From an uncultured Dorea sp. (lineage in GTDB: Bacteria; Bacillota; Clostridia; Lachnospirales; Lachnospiraceae): 64,000 bases of DNA. Position 1 is the first letter of the stretch; every line of letters starts with the position of its first letter. The notes below the pieces were generated by a model. It saw only the letters and a program-made list of their open reading frames with translations. It had not been told where the DNA came from and ran no database searches. Positions 7,222 through 16,685 of this stretch are shown here, one piece after another. The stretch lies in assembly GCA_947063855.1 (NCBI GenBank), contig CAMSTW010000005.1, positions 1 to 64,000 of the forward strand, written 5' to 3'. The position numbers and the translations under genes were made by a program.

Positions 7222-10200
7222 ATGAGTAAAAACGAATTATATACACTGGGCATTGACATCGGTTCAACCACTGTGAAAATCGCCATACTCGACAAGGATA
7301 ACGATGTCGCCTTTTCCGACTACGAAAGGCATTATGCTAATATTCAGGAAACCCTGTCCGACCTTCTCGGACGGGCCATTTATAAATTAGGAGGGATCTA
7401 TGCCTCGCCGGTCATCACCGGTTCAGGCGGACTGACCCTTGCCACACACTTAGACGTTCCCTTCGTCCAGGAGGTGATCGCCGTTTCCACGGCGCTGCAG
7501 GATTATGCGCCGCAGACGGACGTGGCCATCGAACTTGGCGGGGAGGACGCGAAGATTATCTACTTCGAAGGCGGCAGCGTCGAACAGCGCATGAACGGCG
7601 TCTGTGCCGGCGGTACAGGTTCCTTCATCGACCAGATGGCCTCCCTTCTCCAGACGGACGCCTCCGGGCTTAACGAGTATGCGAAGAATTATCAGTCGCT
7701 CTACTCCATCGCCGCAAGATGCGGCGTATTTGCCAAGTCCGATATCCAGCCGCTGATCAATGACGGCGCCTCCAAGGAAGACCTGGCGGCGTCCATCTTC
7801 CAGGCGGTCGTGAACCAGACCATAAGCGGCCTTGCCTGCGGCAAACCGATCCGCGGCCATGTGGCTTTCTTAGGCGGCCCCTTACATTTCCTCTCAGAAT
7901 TGAAGGAAGCCTTCGTCCGTACGCTCAGGCTGGACGACAGACATACCATTGCCCCCCATCATTCCCACCTGTTTGCCGCCATCGGCTCTGCAATGAATTC
8001 CAAAAGAGACCGGAAGGTCTCCCTTCAGGAGATGCAAAAGCGTCTGGAGAGCCATATCAAGATGGAGTTCGAGGTTGACCGCATGGAACCGCTCTTTACC
8101 AGTGAAGCGGATTTTCATGCGTTCGAGAAACGCCATGCCAGGCATCAGGTCCCGGTCAAGGATCTGGCTACCTACACCGGCAAGGCGTTCCTTGGGATTG
8201 ACGCCGGCTCTACGACTACAAAGGCCGCGCTGGTGGGCGAGGACGGGACGCTATTGTACTCCTTCTACCATAACAACGAAGGAGACCCCTTAGGAACCAC
8301 CATCACTGCCATCAAGGACATCTACAGCAAGCTGCCCAAGGGCGTGGACATCGTACACTCCTGCTCCACCGGATACGGCGAAGCGCTGATTAAGTCCGCC
8401 CTTCTTCTGGATGAAGGGGAGGTCGAGACCGTCTCCCATTACTACGCGGCTTCTTATTTTGAGCCGGAGGTGGACTGTATCCTGGACATCGGCGGACAGG
8501 ATATGAAGTGTATCAAGATCAAGAACCAGACCGTAGACAATGTACTGCTGAACGAAGCGTGCTCCTCCGGCTGCGGTTCTTTTATCGAGACCTTTGCCAA
8601 ATCTCTCAACTATTCTGTAGAGGATTTCGCCCATGAGGCTCTGTTTGCCCATGACCCGATCGACCTTGGCACACGCTGTACGGTATTCATGAATTCCAAG
8701 GTAAAGCAGGCCCAGAAGGAAGGCGCGTCGGTGGCCGACATCTCCGCCGGGCTTGCCTATTCTGTCATCAAGAACGCACTGTTCAAGGTGATCAAGGTAT
8801 CAAGCGCCTCTGAGCTTGGGAATCATATCGTTGTACAAGGCGGTACATTTTACAATAACGCAGTCCTTAGAAGCTTTGAGAAGATTGCGGGCTGTGAAGC
8901 CATACGCCCGGATATCGCCGGGATCATGGGCGCTTTCGGAGCCGCCCTGATTGCCCGCGAGCGGTATATAGACTGCCAGGGGACGACCATGCTCTCCATC
9001 GACGAGATCGAAGCCCTTGAATACTCCACCACCATGGCCAAATGCAAGGGCTGTACCAACAACTGCCGCCTGACCATCAACCATTTCAGCGGCGGAAGGA
9101 AGTTCATCACAGGAAACCGCTGCGAGCGGGGGCTTGGCAAGGAGAAGTCTGACAATAAGCTGCCGAATCTGTTCGAATATAAGCTTGCGCGCTATTTTGA
9201 CTATACGCCGCTTACAGAAGCAGACGCCAAGAGAGGCGTGATCGGCATCCCGCGCGTACTGAATATATACGAGAACTACTCGTTCTGGTTCACATTCTTC
9301 CATACCCTTGGATTCCGGGTGGTATTATCGCCTGCCTCTACCCGGAAGATCTACGAGCTTGGGATCGAATCCATCCCAAGTGAGTCCGAGTGCTATCCGG
9401 CGAAGCTGGCCCACGGTCATGTGCAGTGGCTGATCAACCGGGGAATACATACGATCTTCTACCCCAGTATTCCTTATGAGAGGAATGAAGTAAAAGAGGC
9501 CAACAACCACTATAACTGTCCGATTGTTACCTCTTACCCGGAGAATATCAAGAACAATATCGACGCCATCGTGAACGGCGAGGTAGATTTCATCCATCCG
9601 TTCCTGTCACTGGAAAGCGAGGAGACCGTCTCCTACCGTTTGGTGGAAGAATTGTCCGGCAGGTTCTCTATCCCGGCTTCCGATATACGCCAGGCCGTCC
9701 ATGCGGCGTGGACGGAGCTTAATGCATGCCGCGAGGACATGAAGAAGAAGGGCGAAGAGACCATCGCGTATCTTAATAAGACCGGCAACCGCGGGATCGT
9801 CCTTACCGGACGCCCGTATCATATCGACCCGGAGGTAAACCACGGCATACCAGAGCTTATCAATTCCTACAATATCGCCGTACTGACGGAGGACTCCATC
9901 TCCCATCTGCAGCCCGCGGAACATCCGCTTAATGTGATGGACCAGTGGATGTACCATTCCCGGCTCTATGCGGTGGCAAACTATGTGAAGACAACCGAGA
10001 ATCTGGATCTGATCCAGCTCAATTCCTTTGGCTGCGGGCTGGACGCCGTCACCACAGACCAGGTGGCTTCGATCCTGAATGATTCCGACAAGATCTACAC
10101 CTCTCTGAAGATTGACGAGGTAAATAATCTGGGCGCCGCAAGGATCCGTGTGCGTTCTCTGCTTGCGGCCATCCGTGTGCGCGAGAAGCGAAAGGAGAAA

Positions 10201-11466
10201 CGGACCATCCATTCCTCCGCGATTACCAAGGTTCCGTTTACCAAGGAGATGCGCAGGACCTACACCATCCTGTGCCCGCAGATGTCGCCCATACATTTCG
10301 ATCTGCTGGAACCTGCCTTCGCGGCGTCCGGCTATAACATCGAGGTGCTGCCCAACGACAACAAGCAGGCGGTGGATGTGGGGCTTAAGTATGTCAACAA
10401 CGACGCCTGCTATCCTTCCCTGATGGTTGTGGGGCAGATCATGGACGCCATCCTGTCCGGCAGGTACGACACCGACAGGATTGCCGTGATCATCAGCCAG
10501 ACCGGCGGCGGATGCCGTGCCTCCAACTATATAGGCTTCATCCGCAGAGCGCTTAAGAAGGCCGGCTATGAGCATATTCCGGTCATATCCCTTAACCTAA
10601 GCGGCCTTGAAGGGAACCCCGGCTTTAAGCTGACGCCGCTTCTTATACTGCGCGGTATTTACGCCATTGTATTTGGGGATATCTTCATGAAATGTGTCTA
10701 CCGCATCCGGCCTTACGAAGCCGTCAAGGGTTCTGCCGATGCGGTGCATGCGAAATGGTTAAAGGTATGTAAGCAGTTCCTGTCCGACGGTTATCCGTCC
10801 CGCCGGAGGTTTAAGCGTCTCTGTAAGGAGATCATTGACGACTTTGACCGGAATATTGAGCTTCTGGATGTCAAAAAGCCCCGCGTGGGCGTGGTCGGAG
10901 AGATCCTGGTCAAGTTCCTGCCTGCCGCCAACAACTATCTGGTCGAGCTTCTGGAGAGCGAAGGCGCCGAGGCTGTCGTTCCGGATCTTCTGGATTTCCT
11001 GTTGTACTGCTTCTATAACCAGAACTTCAAGGTATCGCATCTTGGCATGAAGAAGTCCAAGGCAACGATCGGGAATCTTGGCATCAGGGCGCTTAACTGG
11101 TTCCGCGCGCCCGCAAGCAGGGCGTTCCGGGAGAGCCGGCATTTTGATCCCCCGGCGGACATCCGCGAGCTGGGGAAGATGGCGTCTGAGATTGTGTCTT
11201 TGGGCAACCAGACCGGAGAGGGCTGGTTCTTAACCGGCGAGATGCTGGAGCTTATTCATAACGGCGCGCCGAATATCGTGTGTACCCAGCCTTTCGCCTG
11301 CCTGCCGAACCATGTGGTGGGTAAGGGCGTCATCAAGGAATTAAGACGGCGCTATCCTCAGTCCAACGTGGTAGCCATCGACTTCGACCCGGGAGCCAGT
11401 GAGGTGAACCAGCTGAACCGTATCAAGCTGATGCTCTCTACGGCCAATAAGAATATGGAGACTTGA
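7222..11466 (+). CDS. Tandem 2-hydroxyacyl-CoA dehydratase activase-related protein (BcrAD/BadFG ATPase x2, DUF2229, HgdB-like region)
   Basis: 1414 residues from ATG 7222 (AAAGGAG at 7208-7214); the frame is open back to 7099 but without a ribosome site. There are two BadF/BadG/BcrA/BcrD-type ATPase modules in tandem: [12 protein letters not shown] near 10 with CAGGTGSF near 128 and CGVFAKSD near 168, and [12 protein letters not shown] near 325 with [14 protein letters not shown] and CTVFMNSK. The Cys of each pair are the cluster-bridging residues in HgdC-type activases. A Cys-rich CKGCTNNC motif (near 608) leads into a DUF2229-type region and a C-terminal half resembling dehydratase subunits. 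The family is widespread in clostridia. Activation of a radical dehydratase or another ATP-driven low-potential electron transfer is inferred; the substrate is unknown. Confidence 0.85.
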   Translation: MSKNELYTLGIDIGSTTVKIAILDKDNDVAFSDYERHYANIQETLSDLLGRAIYKLGGIYASPVITGSGGLTLATHLDVPFVQEVIAVSTALQDYAPQTDVAIELGGEDAKIIYFEGGSVEQRMNGVCAGGTGSFIDQMASLLQTDASGLNEYAKNYQSLYSIAARCGVFAKSDIQPLINDGASKEDLAASIFQAVVNQTISGLACGKPIRGHVAFLGGPLHFLSELKEAFVRTLRLDDRHTIAPHHSHLFAAIGSAMNSKRDRKVSLQEMQKRLESHIKMEFEVDRMEPLFTSEADFHAFEKRHARHQVPVKDLATYTGKAFLGIDAGSTTTKAALVGEDGTLLYSFYHNNEGDPLGTTITAIKDIYSKLPKGVDIVHSCSTGYGEALIKSALLLDEGEVETVSHYYAASYFEPEVDCILDIGGQDMKCIKIKNQTVDNVLLNEACSSGCGSFIETFAKSLNYSVEDFAHEALFAHDPIDLGTRCTVFMNSKVKQAQKEGASVADISAGLAYSVIKNALFKVIKVSSASELGNHIVVQGGTFYNNAVLRSFEKIAGCEAIRPDIAGIMGAFGAALIARERYIDCQGTTMLSIDEIEALEYSTTMAKCKGCTNNCRLTINHFSGGRKFITGNRCERGLGKEKSDNKLPNLFEYKLARYFDYTPLTEADAKRGVIGIPRVLNIYENYSFWFTFFHTLGFRVVLSPASTRKIYELGIESIPSESECYPAKLAHGHVQWLINRGIHTIFYPSIPYERNEVKEANNHYNCPIVTSYPENIKNNIDAIVNGEVDFIHPFLSLESEETVSYRLVEELSGRFSIPASDIRQAVHAAWTELNACREDMKKKGEETIAYLNKTGNRGIVLTGRPYHIDPEVNHGIPELINSYNIAVLTEDSISHLQPAEHPLNVMDQWMYHSRLYAVANYVKTTENLDLIQLNSFGCGLDAVTTDQVASILNDSDKIYTSLKIDEVNNLGAARIRVRSLLAAIRVREKRKEKRTIHSSAITKVPFTKEMRRTYTILCPQMSPIHFDLLEPAFAASGYNIEVLPNDNKQAVDVGLKYVNNDACYPSLMVVGQIMDAILSGRYDTDRIAVIISQTGGGCRASNYIGFIRRALKKAGYEHIPVISLNLSGLEGNPGFKLTPLLILRGIYAIVFGDIFMKCVYRIRPYEAVKGSADAVHAKWLKVCKQFLSDGYPSRRRFKRLCKEIIDDFDRNIELLDVKKPRVGVVGEILVKFLPAANNYLVELLESEGAEAVVPDLLDFLLYCFYNQNFKVSHLGMKKSKATIGNLGIRALNWFRAPASRAFRESRHFDPPADIRELGKMASEIVSLGNQTGEGWFLTGEMLELIHNGAPNIVCTQPFACLPNHVVGKGVIKELRRRYPQSNVVAIDFDPGASEVNQLNRIKLMLSTANKNMET

Positions 11467-11534
11467 TTAAAATACGAATCTTCCGTAGAAATCAGTGCTT
11501 TTTCATACCTGATCTTCTGCGGGAGATTCTTCTA

Positions 11535-13097
11535 TCAGAAATCACACGAACACATGATTGTCACCCTTGCTCCCCGTGTTTCTGCATTTTCAATGATCAG
11601 ATATCCTCCCTGCTCCTCTGCAATTTTTTCCGCAGTATGAAGCCCGATTCCATAATGCGTCTTACTGCTCCGGCTCTGATCGCCTTGATAGAACTGCTCT
11701 GTGGCGCGCCTCAGATCCTGCGCCGTAAATCCCGGCCCCTCATCCGCGACGGTCACCGCCAGATATTCCCTCTCCCTCTCTCTTCTCATTTCCAGAGAAA
11801 TCTCTATCCGGCCATCCGGCGGGCTGTAATCCATGGCGTTGCTCAATATGTTATGGAACGCACGCAGGATCTGGCGCTCGTCACACCACAGTTCCCCCTG
11901 AAGACCATTTCCGCGAAAAATAACCGGATAACCGCCCGCCGCAGTAAGGAGCCGCGCCTGTTCCATAAGAAGCGCCGCCAATGAGTCGCAGGCCATCCGG
12001 CTCCTTGTATCGGTTCTGCCATCCTTTGAAAGAACGCTGCTCTCCTCTCTGCCAAATCCATCCGCTCTACCGGATTGTCCGTTCTGTATACCGGATTTCT
12101 TTCCGTGTGCATCATTGCCCTTCCTCTGCATGGCCTCCACAAGCAGTTCACTCAGCATTCCCAGATATTCTTCTATCATAGACACACTCTTAAGAATATC
12201 CTGATCATATCCCCGGGCTTCTTCCGTCAGCTCTTCTTCCGCCAACAGCTCCGCATTGCCCCGGATGACCGTAAGGGGCGTCTTGATATCATGCGCCAGC
12301 GCCGCAATCTGTTCTTCTTTATTCTTCTCCATATCCCACTGTCTGTGGAGGGAATCCTTAAGCGCCTCCTTCATCTGGGAAAGCGACAGGAGGACGTCGT
12401 CAACTTCTTTTAATTCGGAATGTTCCTCTGCAAATTCCAGATCCTGACGCCGGATCTTCTCTGTCACTTCATTCAAGATCCTTAGTCTTGCCCGCATGTA
12501 TTTTCCAAACCGGCGCGACATCAGAACCGTGTAGATGATAAACAGCGCGGTAAAAGAAAGAACCAGCAGAACATCCGGAGCCGGCAGAAACTTTTCCAGA
12601 TACCGGTTCCGGAATCTTGCTGCAATCTCATACTTTACAATACATACCTCCCCCGCATCACGCTGAAAGAAACGGTAATATCCTCTTCCCCGGACATAGA
12701 TATTGCTCTGCTCATAATGCTCCCACGCCTGCCGTATCTCCTGTGAGGGAAATGTACCGTACCGCCAGCCGCCATCCGGGCTGTACACTCCATAAGTACA
12801 GCCCTCTGGCAGCATTTCTTTTGTAATCTCCGAAGCCCTTCGTATCTCGTCTGCAGATGCATTCAGACTTGTCTCCATATGATTTGCCGGGAGAATCACA
12901 CCCGTCCCATCCAGGATATACCATGCCAGGAGCAGAAGCCCTGCCAGGAACAATCCTCCGGCAGTGTAGATGCAGGCATACCGGAAAAAGACCGACGAGA
13001 TGGTCTTCTTCCGGTTACTTTTCCTGTTCCTGGTTTCCATTTCTGCAGCAGGCACTGTTCTTCCTCCATCTTCCGTATTCATGTCTTTTCTACCCAT
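11535..13097 (-). CDS. Membrane sensor histidine kinase of the immunity-type ABC cluster
   Basis: 520 residues from the ATG at 13095-13097 (AGGGAGG ten bases upstream); the frame continues to 13130. Two membrane segments (near residues 37-58 and 185-203) flank an extracellular domain of about 125 residues. Then come a HAMP-like linker, the H-box AALAHDIKTPLTVIRGN, a variable insert rich in Gly/Ser/Lys, N-box NILSNAMDYSP, and G-boxes VADEGPGF and GIGLHTAEKIAEEQGG. Together with the downstream-paired response regulator it forms a two-component system next to a lantibiotic-immunity type transporter, so it probably senses an antimicrobial peptide or envelope stress (inference). The C-terminus MCSCDF ends close to the convergent activase gene. 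Confidence 0.9.
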   Translation of the reverse strand: MGRKDMNTEDGGRTVPAAEMETRNRKSNRKKTISSVFFRYACIYTAGGLFLAGLLLLAWYILDGTGVILPANHMETSLNASADEIRRASEITKEMLPEGCTYGVYSPDGGWRYGTFPSQEIRQAWEHYEQSNIYVRGRGYYRFFQRDAGEVCIVKYEIAARFRNRYLEKFLPAPDVLLVLSFTALFIIYTVLMSRRFGKYMRARLRILNEVTEKIRRQDLEFAEEHSELKEVDDVLLSLSQMKEALKDSLHRQWDMEKNKEEQIAALAHDIKTPLTVIRGNAELLAEEELTEEARGYDQDILKSVSMIEEYLGMLSELLVEAMQRKGNDAHGKKSGIQNGQSGRADGFGREESSVLSKDGRTDTRSRMACDSLAALLMEQARLLTAAGGYPVIFRGNGLQGELWCDERQILRAFHNILSNAMDYSPPDGRIEISLEMRREREREYLAVTVADEGPGFTAQDLRRATEQFYQGDQSRSSKTHYGIGLHTAEKIAEEQGGYLIIENAETRGARVTIMCSCDF

Positions 13098-13289
13098 GCC
13101 TTTTTGTACCTCCCTATCGCCACGATCCATTGTTTCCGCATACTTCTGCCATTTACATCCACTCCATAATAATACCAGAATCCGGACTATCGCATGCCTC
13201 TATCACTCTTTTTGCATCTCTTCCGTAATAATCCCGGTCTCTGACGTGCACGCGCTTTTGCTGCTATACACTCTAATACGCACATGCCG

Positions 13290-13949
13290 CTACCTCCACC
13301 GGTATCCAATCCCCCATACCGTCTCAATCGGCTCAAAGCCTGCCCTTAGGCACTTCGCGCGGATATTCTTGATATGCTCCGTGATTACGGAATTATCGCT
13401 CTCCTTCTCATAACCAAACACATGCTCATAGATTCTGTCCTTTGCGAATACCTGGCCGTGGTTCAGCGCCAGGTATTCGCAGATGATATATTCGCTCTTG
13501 GTAAAACAAAGCTCTTTACCTTCATAACACACCTTCTTCTCCTTCAGATAGAACTGCACGCCGCCCACCGACACCACATGCTTCTTCTCCCTCGTCTCCC
13601 TTCTAAGGTGCGCCGCCACTCTGGCGCGCAGTTCACCGATTCCAAAGGGCTTGGTGATATAATCATCTCCGCCGATACCCAGTCCTTTCATGATATCTGT
13701 CTCCCTCGTCTTCGCCGTCAGGAACAGAATCGGGCAATCCACCCTGCCGCGGATCTCCTCACACAGTGCGAACCCATCTATCCCCGGCATCATCACATCC
13801 AGAAGAATCAGCTGATAATCCGTAAGCTTTAGTCCGCTGATCTTTCGCGGGTCACTTTGTACTGTCACTTCATACCCTTCCTTTACCAGTGCATTTCTGA
13901 TAAGCTTCAGGATCCGCTCATCATCGTCCACCGCCAATATCCTTGTCAT
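13290..13949 (-). CDS. OmpR-family response regulator
   Basis: 219 residues. The receiver domain has the acidic pocket VDDDE, phospho-acceptor Asp in LILLDVMMPGIDGF (near 51), and Lys in YITKPFGIGEL. The C-terminal winged helix shows ITEHIKNIRAKC and TVWGIGYRW. GGGAGAAGG precedes the ATG. It lies between the histidine kinase gene (193 bases downstream) and the ABC permease genes (upstream, same strand). Its promoter region contains a degenerate array of AT-rich direct repeats, which may be its own binding sites. The likely target is the neighbouring transporter operon. Confidence 0.93.
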   Translation of the reverse strand: MTRILAVDDDERILKLIRNALVKEGYEVTVQSDPRKISGLKLTDYQLILLDVMMPGIDGFALCEEIRGRVDCPILFLTAKTRETDIMKGLGIGGDDYITKPFGIGELRARVAAHLRRETREKKHVVSVGGVQFYLKEKKVCYEGKELCFTKSEYIICEYLALNHGQVFAKDRIYEHVFGYEKESDNSVITEHIKNIRAKCLRAGFEPIETVWGIGYRWR

Positions 13950-13970
13950 ATCATTCCTTCTCCCTCTACA

Positions 13971-14039
13971 TATATTCCTTTAATATAATTCCTTTAATAT
14001 AATTCCTTCAATAATAATGCCTTCGATATTAATGCCTCG
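13971..14039. repeat. Five degenerate 13-15 bp tandem repeats upstream of the response regulator
   Basis: Units beginning at 13971, 13984, 13998, 14012 and 14027 share TATAATTCCTTTAA, drifting to TAATAATGCCTTCGA. They lie 22-90 bases upstream of the response regulator ATG. On the coding strand the repeated core reads AAAGGAATTATA. Direct repeats of this period are typical of OmpR-family binding arrays, but slippage-derived junk cannot be excluded. Confidence 0.5.
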
Positions 14040-14111
14040 TCCGGTCAGAAATTGAAGTCTTGAACTGTCTGCCTCAAATCTTACACATTCCATACAGTCT
14101 CTTCTTCTCCA

Positions 14112-14864
14112 TTAGTCCCTGCACTGCCTTCCCTCGTAAGACGGAAACCACAGTAAAACTGCACACCACAGTACCGCCGTAATCGCCAGGCCGGCGGCCA
14201 GATTGGCCGTCACATACTCCGCATTCACCGCTTTGTTTCCTATCCAGCATTGTAACAGATAACTGCTCCATCTGCCACCCCACGCACAGGGGAAGAACTG
14301 CCATCTCCCTTCGCCAAGGCCGGTAAGGAATAACGCACTGACTACAAGTTCCGCCGTTCCCATACTCAGAGACAGATTTCTTGAGAATGCAAGATTCAAA
14401 AAGAGATGGAGCAGATATAAGTCCATACCGCCAATCCACAGAACGCCCGACAGAATCAGATACTTTCCCGCCGGCAGTACCGCTCTCCCCGCCATGATCC
14501 GATACCCTCCGGCGAAACAAAGGACTGCCAGAAGGATTGCCAGAAGGCCGATCCCGGATAAGACCATCCATTTGGCAAGCAGCGTAGTTCTTCTATGCAC
14601 TGCCACCCCCAAAAGGGTCTGAAAATGTCCCTTTTCTTCCATCTCTACAGATATTGAACAGATTACGCTGATGACCAGCGGCAGTACGACGGAAAGAGCT
14701 TCTATATATCCGGATACCTTCCCCTCGTCACTCCACGCCGCAAAAGAATAATAAGCGAGAAATACCGCGATTCCAAGCAGCGGGATCAGAACATGCATCA
14801 CCGGGATCAGCGTATGACGCATCTTCCACAGTTCACCCCGAATATTCCTGTATAATTCACCCAA
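14112..14864 (-). CDS. Lantibiotic-immunity type ABC transporter permease, MutG-like (second permease)
   Basis: 250 residues. I chose TTG at 14862-14864 as start: GGAGGT lies ten bases upstream inside the last codons of the preceding permease gene, and the resulting N-terminus (GELYRNIRGELWKMRHT, then a membrane helix) matches the family, whereas the first ATG (14822) would cut the cytoplasmic lead. There are six membrane segments. The gene follows the first permease by 5 bases and is the last of the ATPase-permease-permease set. Such LanFEG-type transporters expel antimicrobial peptides from the membrane to the outside; here no peptide biosynthesis genes are adjacent. Confidence 0.85.
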   Translation of the reverse strand: MGELYRNIRGELWKMRHTLIPVMHVLIPLLGIAVFLAYYSFAAWSDEGKVSGYIEALSVVLPLVISVICSISVEMEEKGHFQTLLGVAVHRRTTLLAKWMVLSGIGLLAILLAVLCFAGGYRIMAGRAVLPAGKYLILSGVLWIGGMDLYLLHLFLNLAFSRNLSLSMGTAELVVSALFLTGLGEGRWQFFPCAWGGRWSSYLLQCWIGNKAVNAEYVTANLAAGLAITAVLWCAVLLWFPSYEGRQCRD

Positions 14865-14869
14865 GCCCG

Positions 14870-15634
14870 CTACACCTCCATTCGTCCCACGAACCATCTC
14901 CGGCTTATCTGCCAGAAGATCAGAAACCAGATGACAGAAGCGGCAATTCCCAGTAAGAGCCCGTTCGTATCCAGCAATTCCGGCGTAAAGGTCATACTGC
15001 CCGGTTCTGCCGTCAGCCCATTGGGAAGGATCTTCAGGATGATGCACATCAGCCTCGGCGTAATCCCGCCCGGCAGCGCCATGAAAAACGAATGAAGGGA
15101 CAATTCCGCCGACAGCAGGATATAGCTCCCCATATGAATCAGTATCATGGGAAATGTACCCGTAAGCTGCTGTACAAACAAGCAGAAAGGCACCTGCCAC
15201 AGAGAAGTCACAAACAGGACCACTACCGCAAAGATCTGTTCGCCTGCCGATGGATTGATGAGAAATACCTGCCCCATACTCTGTTCCAGTCCCATACGGA
15301 CGGCCAGCGTCATACACAGAAACACCGTCAGAGCGATTCCCATGCACCGGACGCCGTATAGGATCTTACCGTCCCAGACCGCTCCCATCTCTACAGGAAG
15401 CACCCGGATTGCACGGTTGTCCATCTTCTTATCACGGTTCCCCACGGCCGCGCCCATAAGTGCAAGCATCCCCGGAAACAGGATCATGTACCACCAGTTA
15501 TAGCTGTTGATGATAAAATACTCCCTCCCAAGCCATCCGGCAAGAAGTACCGTAAGCACCGGCATGAGTCCCATAAGCTTTCCCGTAGAGGAATGACGGT
15601 TCTTGAGTCTTTCCGCACAAAAATATCTTCTCAT
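14870..15634 (-). CDS. Lantibiotic-immunity type ABC transporter permease, MutE/EpiE-like (first permease)
   Basis: 254 residues with six hydrophobic segments. The N-terminal sequence FCAERLKNRHSSTGKL is the basic lead typical of MutE/EpiE-family permeases. The start codon lies one base after the ATPase stop, preceded by GGGAGG, indicating tight translational coupling. The last codons (RMEV) carry the ribosome site of the second permease. Confidence 0.85.
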   Translation of the reverse strand: MRRYFCAERLKNRHSSTGKLMGLMPVLTVLLAGWLGREYFIINSYNWWYMILFPGMLALMGAAVGNRDKKMDNRAIRVLPVEMGAVWDGKILYGVRCMGIALTVFLCMTLAVRMGLEQSMGQVFLINPSAGEQIFAVVVLFVTSLWQVPFCLFVQQLTGTFPMILIHMGSYILLSAELSLHSFFMALPGGITPRLMCIILKILPNGLTAEPGSMTFTPELLDTNGLLLGIAASVIWFLIFWQISRRWFVGRMEV

Positions 15635-15635
15635 T

Positions 15636-16379
15636 CTACCGCGCCTCCCCTCTGCGATTCGCTAAGCGCTCCGGATTCCCTGACGCGGACTCCTTCTCCG
15701 CTACCTTCATAAATAATTCTTCCAGGCGGCCGGCCTTAGGCATGCCTCCCTGGTATCCCAGCGCCCCATTCACGATGATGCCGATATAATCCGCCGTCTG
15801 GGCGATCTCACTTAAGATATGGCTTGATACCATGACCGTGATCCCTTCCTCCGGAAATCTTCGTATCATCTGCCGCAGCTCCTGGATCCCGATCGGATCG
15901 AGTCCATTGACCGGCTCGTCGAGTATGAGAAGCCTTGGGTTCGACAGAAGGGCGATTCCGATTCCAAGCCTCTGCTTCATTCCCAGTGAAAATGCTCCCG
16001 CCCGCTTCTTCCCTGTGCCGGTAAGATCCACCAGTTCCAGGACTTCCCGGATCCTTTCATCCGGGATGCCAAGCATCAGCGCCCGTACTTTCAGGTTCTC
16101 CCATGCCGTCAGATTCTCATATACAGGCGGCGTCTCCACCAGGGCGCCAATATCTGCCAGATCCTTTCTGCTCCAGGGATGACCGTCAAAATATATCTCC
16201 CCGCCTGTTGGGCGTAAGATCCCCGTCAGCATCTTAAGCAGCGTAGATTTGCCGGCGCCGTTGGGACCTAACAGTCCGTATACACAGCGCTTCGGCACCG
16301 CCATCGAGATATTCCTGACGGCAGGCTGGTTGCGAAAAGATTTCGATATACATCTTGTTTCCAGAATATTTTGTTCCAT
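15636..16379 (-). CDS. Lantibiotic-immunity type ABC transporter ATP-binding protein
   Basis: 247 residues. Walker A GPNGAGKSTLLKML (near residue 38), Q-loop region, ABC signature FSLGMKQRLGIG, Walker B LLILDEPVNGLD and H-switch VSSHILSE are all intact. It lacks membrane segments. First gene of the transporter operon, with an AAGGAGG site. Family resemblance is to the LanF/MutF (bacitracin- and lantibiotic-protection) ABC ATPases. Regulation is probably through the adjacent two-component system. Confidence 0.92.
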   Translation of the reverse strand: MEQNILETRCISKSFRNQPAVRNISMAVPKRCVYGLLGPNGAGKSTLLKMLTGILRPTGGEIYFDGHPWSRKDLADIGALVETPPVYENLTAWENLKVRALMLGIPDERIREVLELVDLTGTGKKRAGAFSLGMKQRLGIGIALLSNPRLLILDEPVNGLDPIGIQELRQMIRRFPEEGITVMVSSHILSEIAQTADYIGIIVNGALGYQGGMPKAGRLEELFMKVAEKESASGNPERLANRRGEAR

Positions 16380-16499
16380 ATGACATCCTCCTTATGTTCT
16401 GTATGCTGATATTTTGTGCAGTCAGATAGCATATTGACTGCTCATGCATGCATTTATTCATGCATCTGCTGCTGAACTACAAGATAAGGATACGGCTGA

Positions 16500-16522
16500 A
16501 TTATAAGGAAAGTGTAAGGAAA
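16500..16522 (-). promoter_or_regulatory. Putative promoter and direct-repeat operator of the ABC transporter operon
   Basis: Minus-strand -10 box TATAAT at 16500-16505 has no recognisable -35 hexamer; instead TAAGGAAA is repeated at 16504-16511 and 16515-16522, exactly 11 bases apart (one helical turn). A weak -35 with direct repeats is typical of promoters activated by OmpR-family regulators. The 120 bases between it and the ATPase ATG also contain interlocking ATGCATG palindromes (16444-16465). Confidence 0.45.
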
Positions 16523-16533
16523 TAAATATCTTT

Positions 16534-16612
16534 TTACACAATTCCATTCACACTCATATAAATCTCTCCCTTTCTGATCAACTTATCTCAGGAGGCGGCA
16601 ACGGGTAACATA
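16534..16612 (-). pseudogene. Decayed 5' end of a second GH25 lysozyme gene
   Basis: On the minus strand, positions 16557-16534 read Met-Ser-Val-Asn-Gly-Ile-Val-stop. The intact lysozyme at 19386 begins Met-Ser-Met-Asn-Gly-Ile-Asp. The preceding ~55 bases (16558-16612) also match the lysozyme leader at 19387-19441, including the GGGAGAGAT ribosome site and a GTTACCC block. It is thus a truncated direct copy of the lysozyme start and leader. It lies just upstream of the ATPase promoter and may mark a past tandem duplication or insertion. Confidence 0.6.
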
Positions 16613-16616
16613 TTCA

Positions 16617-16645
16617 TTGATTTTTCCCTCGTAACCCGATATACT
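16617..16645 (+). promoter_or_regulatory. Promoter of the first AAA-ATPase/nuclease gene
   Basis: TTGATT (16617-16622), 17-base spacer, TATACT (16640-16645), 40 bases ahead of the ATG. It begins directly after the lysozyme relic. Confidence 0.65.
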
Positions 16646-16685
16646 GTAAACATACAGATTTCATCATCAGAGAAAGGAACAAACT

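Noticed and set aside
9607-10575. 322-residue minus-strand frame
   Set aside because: Shadow of the activase gene; composition typical of antisense frames, no ribosome site.
11535-16379. Complete lantibiotic biosynthetic cluster
   Set aside because: No precursor peptide, modification enzyme or exporter gene seen; only immunity and regulation parts.
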